The notes beneath the pieces were generated by a model. That model did no database searches and was not told the DNA's origin. It worked only from the letters and a program-made list of their open reading frames with translations. Shown here in pieces: positions 8,388 through 16,195 of a stretch of DNA of 34,217 nucleotides; the first letter of the stretch is position 1; each line of letters starts with the position of its first letter. Both the position numbers and the translations under genes were made by a program. Source of the DNA: Acidobacteriaceae bacterium (GTDB lineage Bacteria; Acidobacteriota; Terriglobia; Terriglobales; Acidobacteriaceae); NCBI GenBank assembly GCA_031296325.1, contig JARLFY010000084.1, positions 1 through 34,217 on the forward strand, in the 5' to 3' direction.

Positions 8388-9560
8388 CTACACAGACGCC
8401 TTCGCGATAATCTCGCGTGCGCACTCCCTTGCCGCCTCGTCCGCCGCGAGTACGTCTTCTATAGACGCAGGAGCGTTGGAAGGGGTAGCGTTCAATACCT
8501 GCTCGATTGTACGCGGGATGCCGAGAAATGGGATTTTTCCGTCGAGGAATGCGGCGACGGCGATCTCGTCTGCCGCGTTCAGCGCGATACAGGCCGAGGG
8601 GCCGGATTCGGCAGCCTCGTAGGCCAGACGCAGGCAGGGGAAGCGAGCCGGATCCGGCGGAGAGAAGTCCAGATGGCTCAGTGTGGCCAGATCGAACGCC
8701 AGCGACGGCGCGGAGGGCCGTTCCGGGTAGGCCATCGCGTAGAGAATCGGCAAGCGCATGTCTGTGACCGAGATCTGCGCCAAAATCGAGCCGTCGACGT
8801 ACTCGACCAGCGAGTGAACGGTCGACTGCGGATGCACCGTGACGCGAACCTTGGCCGGGGGAAGATCGAAGAGGCGACATGCCTCAATGACCTCGAAGCC
8901 CTTGTTCATCATGGTGGCCGAGTCGATGGTGATGCGTCGCCCCATCACCCAGGTCGGGTGCTTCAGAGCCTGCGCGGGAGTGATGCGCTCGAACTCTGCG
9001 GCGGGAGTGTTGCGGAACGGCCCGCCCGAGGCGGTCAGCCAGATCTGCTTGACCTCTGCGGTTTCTCCGCCGCGCATGCACTGGTGTACGGCGTTGTGTT
9101 CGGAGTCGATGGGGAGCAGAGCCACGTTATGCTTGCGCGCCGCCTCCAGAATGAGCGAGCCAGCGGTGACCATGCACTCCTTGGTCGCCAGTCCGATGGT
9201 TTTTCCGGCGCAGACAGCCGCGTAGGTCGCCTCTAGCCCGGCCACGCCGACGATCGCCGAGACGACAAAGTCAACTTCCGGCAACGTGGCCACGCAGACG
9301 GTTCCAGCGGTTCCGTACAGAACCTCGGTGTCGTTCAGCCCAGCCTCGCGCAGGCGTTTGGCGAGTTGGCTGGCAATCTCCTCGGTAGCCATGGAGATGA
9401 TGCGCGGACGCCAATCCCTGCACTGCTCGAAGGCCACATCGATGTTGCGGCCCGCAGCCAGCGAGACGACGTTATAACGATCAGGGAAGGATTCGCAGAT
9501 AGAGAGCGTGCTCTGGCCGATCGAGCCGGTCGAGCCAAGAATGGCAATCTTTTTCACCAT
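8388..9560 (-). CDS. dxr: 1-deoxy-D-xylulose 5-phosphate reductoisomerase
   Basis: A 390-residue enzyme of the non-mevalonate (MEP) isoprenoid pathway that converts DXP to 2-C-methylerythritol 4-phosphate with NADPH. The NADPH-binding loop GSTGSIG is at 9-15. The metal and substrate residues are in DSEHNA (D152, E154), and the mobile loop and catalytic segment include SGGPF (178-182), MGRRITIDSATMMNKGFEVI (206-225) and HPQSTVHSLVEY (243-254). The frame stays open upstream to 9857, but that part overlaps nth and reads as low-complexity Arg/His sequence. ATG 9560, giving MVKKIAILG, is therefore the start. It lies 35 bases after nth and 40 bases before rseP. Confidence 0.96.
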   Translation of the reverse strand: MVKKIAILGSTGSIGQSTLSICESFPDRYNVVSLAAGRNIDVAFEQCRDWRPRIISMATEEIASQLAKRLREAGLNDTEVLYGTAGTVCVATLPEVDFVVSAIVGVAGLEATYAAVCAGKTIGLATKECMVTAGSLILEAARKHNVALLPIDSEHNAVHQCMRGGETAEVKQIWLTASGGPFRNTPAAEFERITPAQALKHPTWVMGRRITIDSATMMNKGFEVIEACRLFDLPPAKVRVTVHPQSTVHSLVEYVDGSILAQISVTDMRLPILYAMAYPERPSAPSLAFDLATLSHLDFSPPDPARFPCLRLAYEAAESGPSACIALNAADEIAVAAFLDGKIPFLGIPRTIEQVLNATPSNAPASIEDVLAADEAARECAREIIAKASV

Positions 9561-9595
9561 TCTATTTTCGCAGATTCGCGGCGAGTGTGCTGACG

Positions 9596-10285
9596 CTAGT
9601 GCGAGGCGAAGGTCTTGTCCTCGGCGTTGCAGAGCGGTTCCAGCGGGCAATCGGCGCAGCGAGGCTTGCGCGCGACGCATATGGCGCGTCCGTGAGCGAT
9701 GATGCGGTGGGTGAAGTCTATCCACTCCGATTGCGGAAGAATCTGCATCAGGTCGCGCTCGACCTTCTCCGGCGTGGTCTCTTTTGTGAGTTCGAGGCGG
9801 TGGGCGATCCGCAGAACGTGCGTGTCCACCACGACCCCGTCGGCGATTTTGAACCACGAGCCGAGGACGACGTTGGCCGTCTTGCGCGCGACGCCGGGGA
9901 TGCGCAACAGCTCGTCGATCGTCTGCGGAACCTTGCCGCCGAACTCTTCCGTAACGACTCGCCCCGCGCCCTGAATCGACTTCGCCTTGTTGCGAAAGAA
10001 GCCGGTAGTGCGGATTAGCTCTTCCAGTTCAGGAAGACTTGCGGCGGCCATAGCTCTGGGCGTGGGGAAGGTCTTGAAGAGTGCAGGAGTGACCAGATTA
10101 ACGCGCACATCGGTACACTGCGCCGACAAGATGGTGGCGACCATAAGCTGCCATGCGCTCTTGTGGTCGAGCGCGCAAACGGCCTTCGGGTAGGTTTTCT
10201 GTAGCGCGTCGAGAATAGCGTTTACGCGCTCTGGACGGATGGCGTCGCCAGCCTTGCGCCGAGTTGATTTCTTCGCTGCTTCCAT
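9596..10285 (-). CDS. nth: Endonuclease III (DNA glycosylase/AP lyase)
   Basis: A 229-residue base-excision repair enzyme that removes oxidised pyrimidines and nicks abasic sites. The helix-hairpin-helix LLRIPGVARKTANVVLG (126-142) carries the catalytic lysine K135, and VVDTHVLR (152-159) carries the catalytic aspartate D154. The C-terminal 4Fe-4S loop is complete: C203, C210, C213 and C219 in C-X6-C-X2-C-X5-C spacing. The N-terminal 20 residues are basic. The start at ATG 10285 is the only plausible one. It is the first gene of the nth-dxr-rseP group and diverges from cdd, with a repeat in the shared upstream region. Confidence 0.96.
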   Translation of the reverse strand: MEAAKKSTRRKAGDAIRPERVNAILDALQKTYPKAVCALDHKSAWQLMVATILSAQCTDVRVNLVTPALFKTFPTPRAMAAASLPELEELIRTTGFFRNKAKSIQGAGRVVTEEFGGKVPQTIDELLRIPGVARKTANVVLGSWFKIADGVVVDTHVLRIAHRLELTKETTPEKVERDLMQILPQSEWIDFTHRIIAHGRAICVARKPRCADCPLEPLCNAEDKTFASH

Positions 10286-10343
10286 CGACCTAGTGTAGTG
10301 CGAAATAGAATAAGTTGGCCGTCAATCAACGGAGCGCAGGAAC

Positions 10344-10433
10344 GTATTGTCATTTTGACACTGCACGAAGCGCAGGGGAAGAATCCCCGTATTTTGCTCG
10401 GTGCGCGATACTCTAACAACATTGGCAGAAATT
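10344..10433 (+). repeat. Family A repeat between divergent nth and cdd
   Basis: TATTGTCATTTTGACACTGC, ACGAAGCGCAGGGGAAGAAT and CCCCGTATTTTGCTCG are followed by a tail GCGCGATACTCTAACAACAT and TGGCAGAAATTC. The tail ends only a few bases before the ribosome binding site of cdd. The head is the closest relative of the in-frame copy at 5382. Confidence 0.7.
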
Positions 10434-10446
10434 CAAGGTGGACTCT

Positions 10447-10881
10447 ATGGCTTTTACTTTTACTTCAGACGAGATTGCAGCCCTCACTCAGCGCGCCGCT
10501 CAGGTCGCCGAGAACTCCTATTCGCCTTACAGCCACTTTCGCGTCGGCGCGGCGATCCTGCTTGCCGCGGACGAGCGGCAGAAGGGAGCTATCGTTGCGG
10601 GAACCAACGTCGAGAACGCCTCTTATCGCCTGACCTGCTGCGCCGAGCAGTCGGCGATTGCGGCGGCGGTCGCTCTCTACGGCCCGCAGATTCGCATTCG
10701 CGCCGTCGCCATCGTCAACCTGAACCATGAGGCCTGCGCCCCCTGCGGAGCCTGTCGCCAGACGATTCTGGAGTTCGCCACGCCGGAGACTGTCGTCTTC
10801 TTCCCCAACGCGGCGGGAGAGACCGTCTCCAGCACGATCGCCAAGATGCTCCCCGCAGCCTTTAATTTGCAACGCGAATAG
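10447..10881 (+). CDS. cdd: Cytidine deaminase
   Basis: A 144-residue zinc enzyme that deaminates cytidine and deoxycytidine to uridine and deoxyuridine. The active site motif is TCCAEQSA (63-70) with zinc ligand C65 and proton shuttle E67, and PCGACRQ (99-105) supplies C100 and C103. NVENASYRL (54-62) is the usual substrate-binding stretch. The length fits the homotetrameric small form. ATG 10447 is preferred over GTG 10438 because AAGGTGG at 10435-10441 is well placed as its ribosome binding site. The gene is followed 27 bases later by thymidine phosphorylase, a common pairing in pyrimidine salvage. Confidence 0.95.
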   Translation: MAFTFTSDEIAALTQRAAQVAENSYSPYSHFRVGAAILLAADERQKGAIVAGTNVENASYRLTCCAEQSAIAAAVALYGPQIRIRAVAIVNLNHEACAPCGACRQTILEFATPETVVFFPNAAGETVSSTIAKMLPAAFNLQRE

Positions 10882-10908
10882 ACATCCTTTACGCATAGAA
10901 TCATAAAC

Positions 10909-12450
10909 GTGAACATCCATCCGATTGACGTGATCCAACACAAGCGCGACGGACTTGTCTTGTCCGACGCAGAGATTCAGGGCTTCATTCAGGCGTTGGT
11001 CGAGCGTCGCTCCCCCGCCGACACGCCGACCGACGCGCAGACCGCCGCTCTGTTGATGGCGATTCTCATTCGCGGCCTCAATCCGCAGGAACTGGCCGCG
11101 CTGACGCAGGCGATGCGCTTCTCCGGCGAGACGCTCGACACCTCCTCGCTCGGCTCGTTCACGGTCGACAAACACTCCACTGGCGGCGTTGGTGACAAGG
11201 CCTCGCTGCTAATCGCGCCGATCATCGCCGCCGCTGGCGCACCCACAACCAGCGGCGAACCCTACAGCCTCTGCGACCCGATGATCTCTGGACGCTCGCT
11301 CGGCCACACCGGAGGTACGCTGGACAAGCTGGAGACGATCCCTGGCTTCCGCACCCAGCTTCCCCTGCCGGAGTTTTTGGCAATCCTCGGGAAATGCGGC
11401 TTCGCCATGGCCGGACAGACCCCGACGCTGGTTCCCGCCGACCGCATCCTCTACGCGCTGCGCGACCACACCGGAACGGTCGAGTCGCCGTACCTCATCA
11501 CCGCCAGCATTATGAGCAAGAAGCTCGCCTCCGGCCTGAACGCGCTGGTTCTCGACGTGAAGACCGGCTCGGGAGCCTTTCTCTCGCGCTACGAGGACGC
11601 GCAACTGCTGGCGCGTCTGATGGTCGAGACCGGCGAGTTGGCAGGAACGCGCACCGTCGCGCTGCTCACCTCGATGGATCAGCCGCTTGGTCGCTTTAGC
11701 GGCAACTGGGTCGAGGTGCAGGAGTGTCTCGAACTCTTCCAGCACTTCTCGCCCGATTGCGCCTTCACCCTGCCGCCGGAGAAGCTGCGCCTCTCGGCAG
11801 ATCTGCTCGCTTTGACCCACGCTCTTACCGGCCAGATGCTCTACCTCGGCGGCAAGGCGGCAACGCCAGAGACGGGCGCGCAGCTCTCCGCGCAACTTCT
11901 CGCCGACGGTTCGGCTTATCGTCACTTTCTACAGATGGTGGAGCTACAAACCGCTCAACCTTTGTTGTCATCCCGCAGCGAAGCGGAGGGATCTGCTTCC
12001 CTCGCTAGCCACGAACGCCGGGTGCCCCACCCATCGCAGTCTCACCGCGATGGGTGGGATTCGATTCCCAAATGCACAAGCGAGTCCCCCTATCTCGCAG
12101 CCTTCGCCAACCCCGCCGCCTTTCACAAGCCAACCGCGACACGCACCCTCACCGCCGACCGCGCGGGTTTTCTCGCCGCGATGGACTGCACCAAGATTGG
12201 CTGGGCGGTGCAGCGACTCGGAGCGGGGAGGACGCATCCTGGCGCGCCGGTCAGCGCTCACGCCGGCATCGAGATGCACGCCAAGCTCGGAGACCGTATC
12301 GCCATCGGTCAGCCGCTAGCAACGCTCTTCAGCGAAGATGCCGCGCTGCTCGATGAACCGGAAGCAATGCTGCGCGAGACGCTCGAAATCGCCGATGCGC
12401 CGCCTACGCCGATTCCGCTTATCCGCGAGATTATTGTGAAGAAGTCGTAG
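10909..12450 (+). CDS. deoA: Thymidine/pyrimidine-nucleoside phosphorylase with in-frame repeat insertion
   Basis: A 513-residue enzyme, against about 440 for typical family members. It cleaves thymidine or deoxyuridine with phosphate to the base and deoxyribose 1-phosphate. The signature KHSTGGVGDKASL (88-100), SGRSLGHTGGTLDKLE (127-142) and SIMSKKLASG (200-209) are clear. Two additions stand out. About ten residues (GAPTTSGEPYSLCD, 110-123) replace a three-residue link just before SGR. About 45 residues (351-395), encoded by two copies of the interspersed repeats, sit between the alpha/beta domain and the C-terminal domain (LTADRAGF, MDCTKIG, GAGR, HAKLGD). The start is GTG 10909 without a strong ribosome binding site, 27 bases after cdd. 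The end overlaps a convergent gene by 20 bases. Whether the enzyme is active with the insert cannot be seen. Confidence 0.9.
   Translation: MNIHPIDVIQHKRDGLVLSDAEIQGFIQALVERRSPADTPTDAQTAALLMAILIRGLNPQELAALTQAMRFSGETLDTSSLGSFTVDKHSTGGVGDKASLLIAPIIAAAGAPTTSGEPYSLCDPMISGRSLGHTGGTLDKLETIPGFRTQLPLPEFLAILGKCGFAMAGQTPTLVPADRILYALRDHTGTVESPYLITASIMSKKLASGLNALVLDVKTGSGAFLSRYEDAQLLARLMVETGELAGTRTVALLTSMDQPLGRFSGNWVEVQECLELFQHFSPDCAFTLPPEKLRLSADLLALTHALTGQMLYLGGKAATPETGAQLSAQLLADGSAYRHFLQMVELQTAQPLLSSRSEAEGSASLASHERRVPHPSQSHRDGWDSIPKCTSESPYLAAFANPAAFHKPTATRTLTADRAGFLAAMDCTKIGWAVQRLGAGRTHPGAPVSAHAGIEMHAKLGDRIAIGQPLATLFSEDAALLDEPEAMLRETLEIADAPPTPIPLIREIIVKKS
11963..11998 (+). repeat. Family B head read in frame inside deoA
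   Basis: TTGTCATCCCGCAGCGAAGC followed by GGAGGGATCTGCTT matches the heads at 6699 and 16059 (TTGTCATTCCG, AGCGAAGCGGAGGAATCTGC). It is translated as LLSSRSEAEGSA. The match is close enough to indicate a recent insertion. Confidence 0.8.
12019..12060 (+). repeat. Family C hairpin repeat read in frame inside deoA
   Basis: CCACCCATCGC (12027-12037) and GCGATGGGTGG (12047-12057) form a perfect 11-base inverted repeat with a 9-base loop. It is translated as about VPHPSQSHRDGWD. It lies 20 bases after the family B head, so the two repeat types are stacked here. It looks like a terminator stem but has no T-run and sits in the middle of a coding sequence. Confidence 0.75.
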
Positions 12451-13294
12451 AGGTAGAAGGAGTCGTCATAGGCTTTGTCGATGCGTCCGCTGGCAATGCG
12501 CTCTTGCTTGCGCTATGGCTCTTGGTCCACCACTCGCGCGAGGGGACGCGAGGGAAGGGTAGATGCAGCTTGCGGGTGACGCGGCGGATCTCCGGGGCGA
12601 ACTCGCGTGAGACGTTGTTTCCCGCGTATCCGACGAAGCGACCCTCGAATCTCACGGCTCCGTCGCCGGGTGAGTTGAAGCCGTCGGGAAGATAGAGATT
12701 GCCAACGAATCCGCTGGCTGCGGCTCCGGCAAAGTTGGCCACGGCGAGAGTTCTGTGGCCGGAGTCGGTACGATCCGCAAAGGTATAGCCGAGAGCGTAG
12801 AAGAGTCGCGCCACGCCCTGTTTGCCCGACGGGCGGTAGCGGAAGTCTTCGTGCAACAGCGCTCCGGCGGCGTAGCGTCCCGTCTGTTGAGCGACGCGGG
12901 TTCCAAGCGCTGCGCCGTACTCTCTGCCGAAGGCTGGGCCACCGTCGATCCACTCCCGAGGATAGCCGCTGGGCGGACGCGCCATCTTCATCGCCGCAGA
13001 AAAGGCTGGCGAGACAAAGGCTCGCGGCCCAAAGGTCGCGACAACGTATGAGCGAGTCTTCTTGCTCAGGCTCTGCGGGCCGTTGCCGGTCGCCAGCGGA
13101 GCGTAGAGCGAGTCGCCCACCGCAGGCTCTGGATCCTTGAGATGGGAAACATTTCGCCCTTCAGTATCACTCGTCGTTGCGGGAGCCTGTGCTACGGGAG
13201 CCTCTGGTAACGCTGTCGAAGAAGCCGTCTGACCATTGGCCGTGCCGATTGCAATCGACAGTAAGAGCGCAAAAACTTTGCATCCAATCCGCAT
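12431..13294 (-). CDS. Secreted protein of unknown function
   Basis: A 287-residue protein with a clear signal peptide (MRIGCKVFALLLSIAIGTANGQ, cleavage near 21). A low-complexity Ala/Pro/Thr region follows, then a conserved-looking core with GALLHEDFRYRPSGKQG, DSGHRTLAVANFAGAAASG and NLYLPDGFNSPG. I recall this TDSGHRT...N..GA..SG..(N)xYYPD pattern from acidobacterial hypotheticals but know no function. AGGAG six bases before ATG 13294 supports the start. The gene is divergent from the nucleoside permease with a 202-base shared upstream region, and its 3' end overlaps deoA by 20 bases. An outer-membrane or periplasmic role linked to nucleoside uptake is possible but only by position. Confidence 0.75.
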   Translation of the reverse strand: MRIGCKVFALLLSIAIGTANGQTASSTALPEAPVAQAPATTSDTEGRNVSHLKDPEPAVGDSLYAPLATGNGPQSLSKKTRSYVVATFGPRAFVSPAFSAAMKMARPPSGYPREWIDGGPAFGREYGAALGTRVAQQTGRYAAGALLHEDFRYRPSGKQGVARLFYALGYTFADRTDSGHRTLAVANFAGAAASGFVGNLYLPDGFNSPGDGAVRFEGRFVGYAGNNVSREFAPEIRRVTRKLHLPFPRVPSREWWTKSHSASKSALPADASTKPMTTPSTSTTSSQ

Positions 13295-13400
13295 TCAATC
13301 TCCTGACCGCGAGGTCGTTTCCTCCGATCATACCGGCCTGCGATGCGTCTGGCGAAGTCGTCTCAATATATATCTTTGCATCCATGGATTCGCCGCAGGT

Positions 13401-13420
13401 GAGTGTAATTGGGTACACTC
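13401..13420. promoter_or_regulatory. Palindromic operator-like site upstream of nupC
   Basis: GAGTGTA-N6-TACACTC is a perfect 7-base inverted repeat in the 202-base region between two divergent genes (secreted protein and nucleoside permease), 77 bases before the permease start. Its size and position suit a dimeric repressor binding site. No matching regulator is encoded nearby, and promoter elements around it are not clear. Confidence 0.35.
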
Positions 13421-13496
13421 AAGCCACGCCCAATTAACGCCGCAGCATCGCTTCAACGCCGCAGCGCGGACACACGCGCACACAGGGAGCAGACTC

Positions 13497-14744
13497 TTGG
13501 CACGATTCACCGGACTACTCGGACTTATCCTATTTCTCGGCCTCGCCTATGCGCTTTCCACCGATCGCCGTTCCATTCGCTGGCGCACCGTGGCCTGGGG
13601 ACTCGGCCTACAGATTCTCTTCGCCTTCCTGGTCATCAAGTGGGCCTATGGACAGCGCATCCTTCAGGTCGCCAGCAACGCGGTCACGTCGATGCTGGGC
13701 CACTCCGCCGATGGCTCCAAGATGGTCTTCGGGCAGATGGGCGATCCGCACAGCGCGCTCTCCACCTTTGCCTTCGCCGTTCTGCCGACTATCATCTTCG
13801 TCAGCGCCTTCTTCGCCGTGCTCTACCACATCGGCGTGATGCAGCGCGTCATCAAGGTCGTTGCGTGGATCATGCAGCGCACCATGGGAACCAGCGGCGC
13901 GGAGAGCACCAACGTCGCCGCCAGCATTTTTATGGGACAGACCGAGGCTCCGCTCACGATTCGTCCCTTCCTCGCCGGAGCCACCAACTCCGAGTTGATG
14001 ACCATTATGACCTCCGGCATGGCGCACGTCTCCGGCGGCATCATGGCGGCCTACATCAGCTTTGGCATCAACGCCAAAGACCTGCTCTCGGCGGTGATTA
14101 TGACCGCGCCGGGAACGATTCTCGTGGCCAAGATGCTGGTGCCGGAGACCGAAGTCCCTGCCACCGCAGGAACCGTCCACATGCCGCCCAGCGAGGAACA
14201 TGCCAACGAAAACTTCATTGGATCGATCGCACGCGGCACCATCGACGGAGGCCAACTCGCCTTCAACGTCGCCATCATGCTGGTCAGCTTTCTCGCGCTC
14301 GTTGGCCTGTTGAACGCCACGATGAGCGGCGTCTCCGACTTTGCGTGGGCGCATGGACGCATCCCGTTTCCCCACTCGCTGAACGCGATTCTGGGCTTCT
14401 TCGGCGCGCCCATCGCGTGGCTGATCGGTATTCCCTGGCGCGAGGCCTCGACCATCGGAAACCTGCTCGGTACGCGCGCCGTACTCAACGAGTTTGTCGC
14501 CTACACTCAACTCGGATTGATGAAGACCGGCCCCGGCGCGCTCTCGCCGCGCACCTTCTCCATTGCGACCTTCGCTCTCTGCGGCTTCGCCAATCTCGGC
14601 TCCATCGGAATGCAGATCGGAGGCATCGGCGCGCTGGTTCCCAATCGTCGCAACGATCTTGCCCGACTCGGCTTCCGCGCCATGCTGGCCGGAACGATGG
14701 CCAACCTGATGTCGGCGGCGATTGTCTCGATGTTGATTAAATAA
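13497..14744 (+). CDS. nupC: Concentrative nucleoside transporter (NupC/CNT family)
   Basis: A 415-residue inner-membrane symporter that takes up nucleosides with protons or sodium. The family core GAESTNVAASIFMGQTEAPL (134-153) and NEFVAYTQL (331-339) are present, with GNLLGTRAVL before the latter; the glutamates and asparagines here bind nucleoside and cation in characterised CNTs. The start is TTG 13497, with AGGGAG seven bases upstream and a hydrophobic N-terminus MARFTGLLGLILFLGLAYAL straight after it. The frame is open further upstream to 13236, but that part overlaps the divergent gene's start and looks non-coding. Together with cdd and deoA this completes a nucleoside uptake and degradation set. 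Confidence 0.93.
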   Translation: MARFTGLLGLILFLGLAYALSTDRRSIRWRTVAWGLGLQILFAFLVIKWAYGQRILQVASNAVTSMLGHSADGSKMVFGQMGDPHSALSTFAFAVLPTIIFVSAFFAVLYHIGVMQRVIKVVAWIMQRTMGTSGAESTNVAASIFMGQTEAPLTIRPFLAGATNSELMTIMTSGMAHVSGGIMAAYISFGINAKDLLSAVIMTAPGTILVAKMLVPETEVPATAGTVHMPPSEEHANENFIGSIARGTIDGGQLAFNVAIMLVSFLALVGLLNATMSGVSDFAWAHGRIPFPHSLNAILGFFGAPIAWLIGIPWREASTIGNLLGTRAVLNEFVAYTQLGLMKTGPGALSPRTFSIATFALCGFANLGSIGMQIGGIGALVPNRRNDLARLGFRAMLAGTMANLMSAAIVSMLIK

Positions 14745-14938
14745 TTACTTTGTCCTCGTAAATTTGCAGTTGGCAGTCTTCCTTCGGTGACGTAGAGCGG
14801 TAATCTTTCCGTCCGCTGCAACACTCCGTCCGCAATCGATCTCCTGCAAAGCTGCTAAACTGTGCCTTCATGGCTTTTTTGCGGGCCATGGTTGTTCAGG
14901 ACTCGCCAGCCCGCATCTACCTTAAGAAGGAGAAACAC

Positions 14939-15967
14939 ATGGCAACCCCAGCACAGAACGGCAGCAACGGCGCATCGTCCTCCACGGAGCAGTCGCTCCG
15001 CCTCAAGCTCGGTCTGGCCGAGATGCTCAAGGGCGGCGTCATCATGGACGTGATGAACGTAGAGCAGGCGCGCATCGCCGAAGAGGCCGGAGCCATCTCC
15101 GTCATGGCGCTGGAACGCGTTCCCGCCATGATTCGCGCCGAGGGCGGAGTCGCCCGCATGGCCAGCCCCAAGCTCATCAAACAGATCATCGCCGCCGTCA
15201 CGATTCCTGTCATGGCCAAGGCCCGCATCGGTCACTTTGCCGAAGCGCAGGTTCTCCAAACCCTCGGCGTAGACTTCATCGACGAGTCCGAAGTTCTCAC
15301 CCCAGCCGATGAGACCTACCACATCGACAAGCACGCCTTCACCACGCCCTTTGTCTGTGGCGCGCGCAATCTGGGCGAGGCTCTGCGGCGCATCGCCGAG
15401 GGAGCGGCCATGATCCGCACCAAGGGCGAACCCGGCACTGGAGACGTCGTCCACGCCGTGCAGCACATGCGCCAGATCGTGCGCGAGATCAAGGCTCTCA
15501 CCGTGCTCGACGATCAGGAACTCTACAACGCCGCCAAGGTTCACGGCGCGCCCTACGAGCTGATCCGCATGGTCGCCAAATCCGGCAAGCTGCCCGTGCC
15601 GAACTTCTCCGCAGGCGGCATCGCCACCCCCGCGGATGCATCGCTGATGATGCAGCTTGGTGCGGAGAGCATCTTTGTTGGCTCGGGCATCTTCATGAAG
15701 GAACGCGCTACGCCGCTCGATGTTGAACTCTGGCACGAGGAGGAAGCCACCGTCGGTCTCTGCTCCGCAGCCGACATCGGCAAGCCGCGCAACCCCGAGG
15801 AACGCGCCGAAGCCGTCTCCCGCGCCAAGGCCATCGTCATCGCCACCACCCACTTCGCCGACGCCCAGATCGTAGCCGACGCCAGCGAGACCGTAATCGG
15901 CAGCATGAAGGGCCTCGCCGCCGCCGCAATAGAAGAGCAAGACTTAATGCAAACCCGCGGCTGGTAG
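14939..15967 (+). CDS. pdxS: Pyridoxal 5'-phosphate synthase subunit PdxS
   Basis: A 342-residue TIM-barrel enzyme that makes PLP from ribose 5-phosphate, glyceraldehyde 3-phosphate and ammonia; the ammonia normally comes from the PdxT glutaminase, which is not in this window. The catalytic aspartate is D37 (GGVIMDVMN) and the two active-site lysines are K94 ([10 protein letters not shown]) and K162 (RTKGEPGTG). FVGSGIF (246-252) and the C-terminal MQTRGW are typical. The usual length is about 294. The excess is about 18 residues at the N-terminus and an insert of about 35 residues (about 257-293) between SGIF and [11 protein letters not shown]. The start is ATG 14939, with AGAAGGAG seven bases before it; in-frame ATGs at 14870 and 14888 lack such a site. 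Confidence 0.95.
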   Translation: MATPAQNGSNGASSSTEQSLRLKLGLAEMLKGGVIMDVMNVEQARIAEEAGAISVMALERVPAMIRAEGGVARMASPKLIKQIIAAVTIPVMAKARIGHFAEAQVLQTLGVDFIDESEVLTPADETYHIDKHAFTTPFVCGARNLGEALRRIAEGAAMIRTKGEPGTGDVVHAVQHMRQIVREIKALTVLDDQELYNAAKVHGAPYELIRMVAKSGKLPVPNFSAGGIATPADASLMMQLGAESIFVGSGIFMKERATPLDVELWHEEEATVGLCSAADIGKPRNPEERAEAVSRAKAIVIATTHFADAQIVADASETVIGSMKGLAAAAIEEQDLMQTRGW

Positions 15968-16022
15968 CATTGCATGCAGCAGGCGCGCTTTGCGCAAAAC
16001 CTTAAACTACCGCTACAACGAC

Positions 16023-16048
16023 AAAGGCCGCCAGCTATGGTGGCCTTT
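16023..16048 (+). terminator. Rho-independent terminator after pdxS
   Basis: AAAGGCCGCCA-GCTA-TGGTGGCCTTT forms an 11-base stem with one G-T wobble and a 4-base loop, followed by GTTCTTT. It lies 56 bases after the pdxS stop and just before a repeat head. Confidence 0.7.
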
Positions 16049-16058
16049 GTTCTTTGCT

Positions 16059-16093
16059 TGTCATTCCGTAGCGAAGCGGAGGAATCTGCTTTT
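16059..16093 (+). repeat. Family B repeat head
   Basis: TTGTCATTCCGTAGCGAAGC followed by GGAGGAATCTGC is the same head as at 6699 and 11963. The tail is reduced to TTTTGCATTTG. It lies between the pdxS terminator and argS. Confidence 0.75.
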
Positions 16094-16195
16094 GCATTTG
16101 CCGTTGCCTAGTCTCCTCCATCCACCTAGCACAGCTCTACTCCGGTACACTAGTTCCTGCGCCCAAATACTTCGCGCAACGGATAAGACAGACGG

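Noticed and set aside
9561-9857. N-terminal extension of dxr
   Set aside because: It overlaps nth on the same strand in a different frame and has no Dxr homology; MVKKIAILGSTGSIG is the normal N-terminus.
12027-12057. Perfect hairpin in deoA as a terminator or attenuator
   Set aside because: It has no T-run, lies mid-gene, and matches the family C repeat elsewhere, so a repeat insertion explains it better.
13236-13496. N-terminal extension of the nucleoside permease
   Set aside because: It overlaps the start of the divergent secreted protein and lacks membrane character; TTG 13497 has a well-placed AGGGAG.
14870-14938. Earlier in-frame starts for pdxS
   Set aside because: The ATGs at 14870 and 14888 lack a ribosome binding site, whereas AGAAGGAG precedes ATG 14939.
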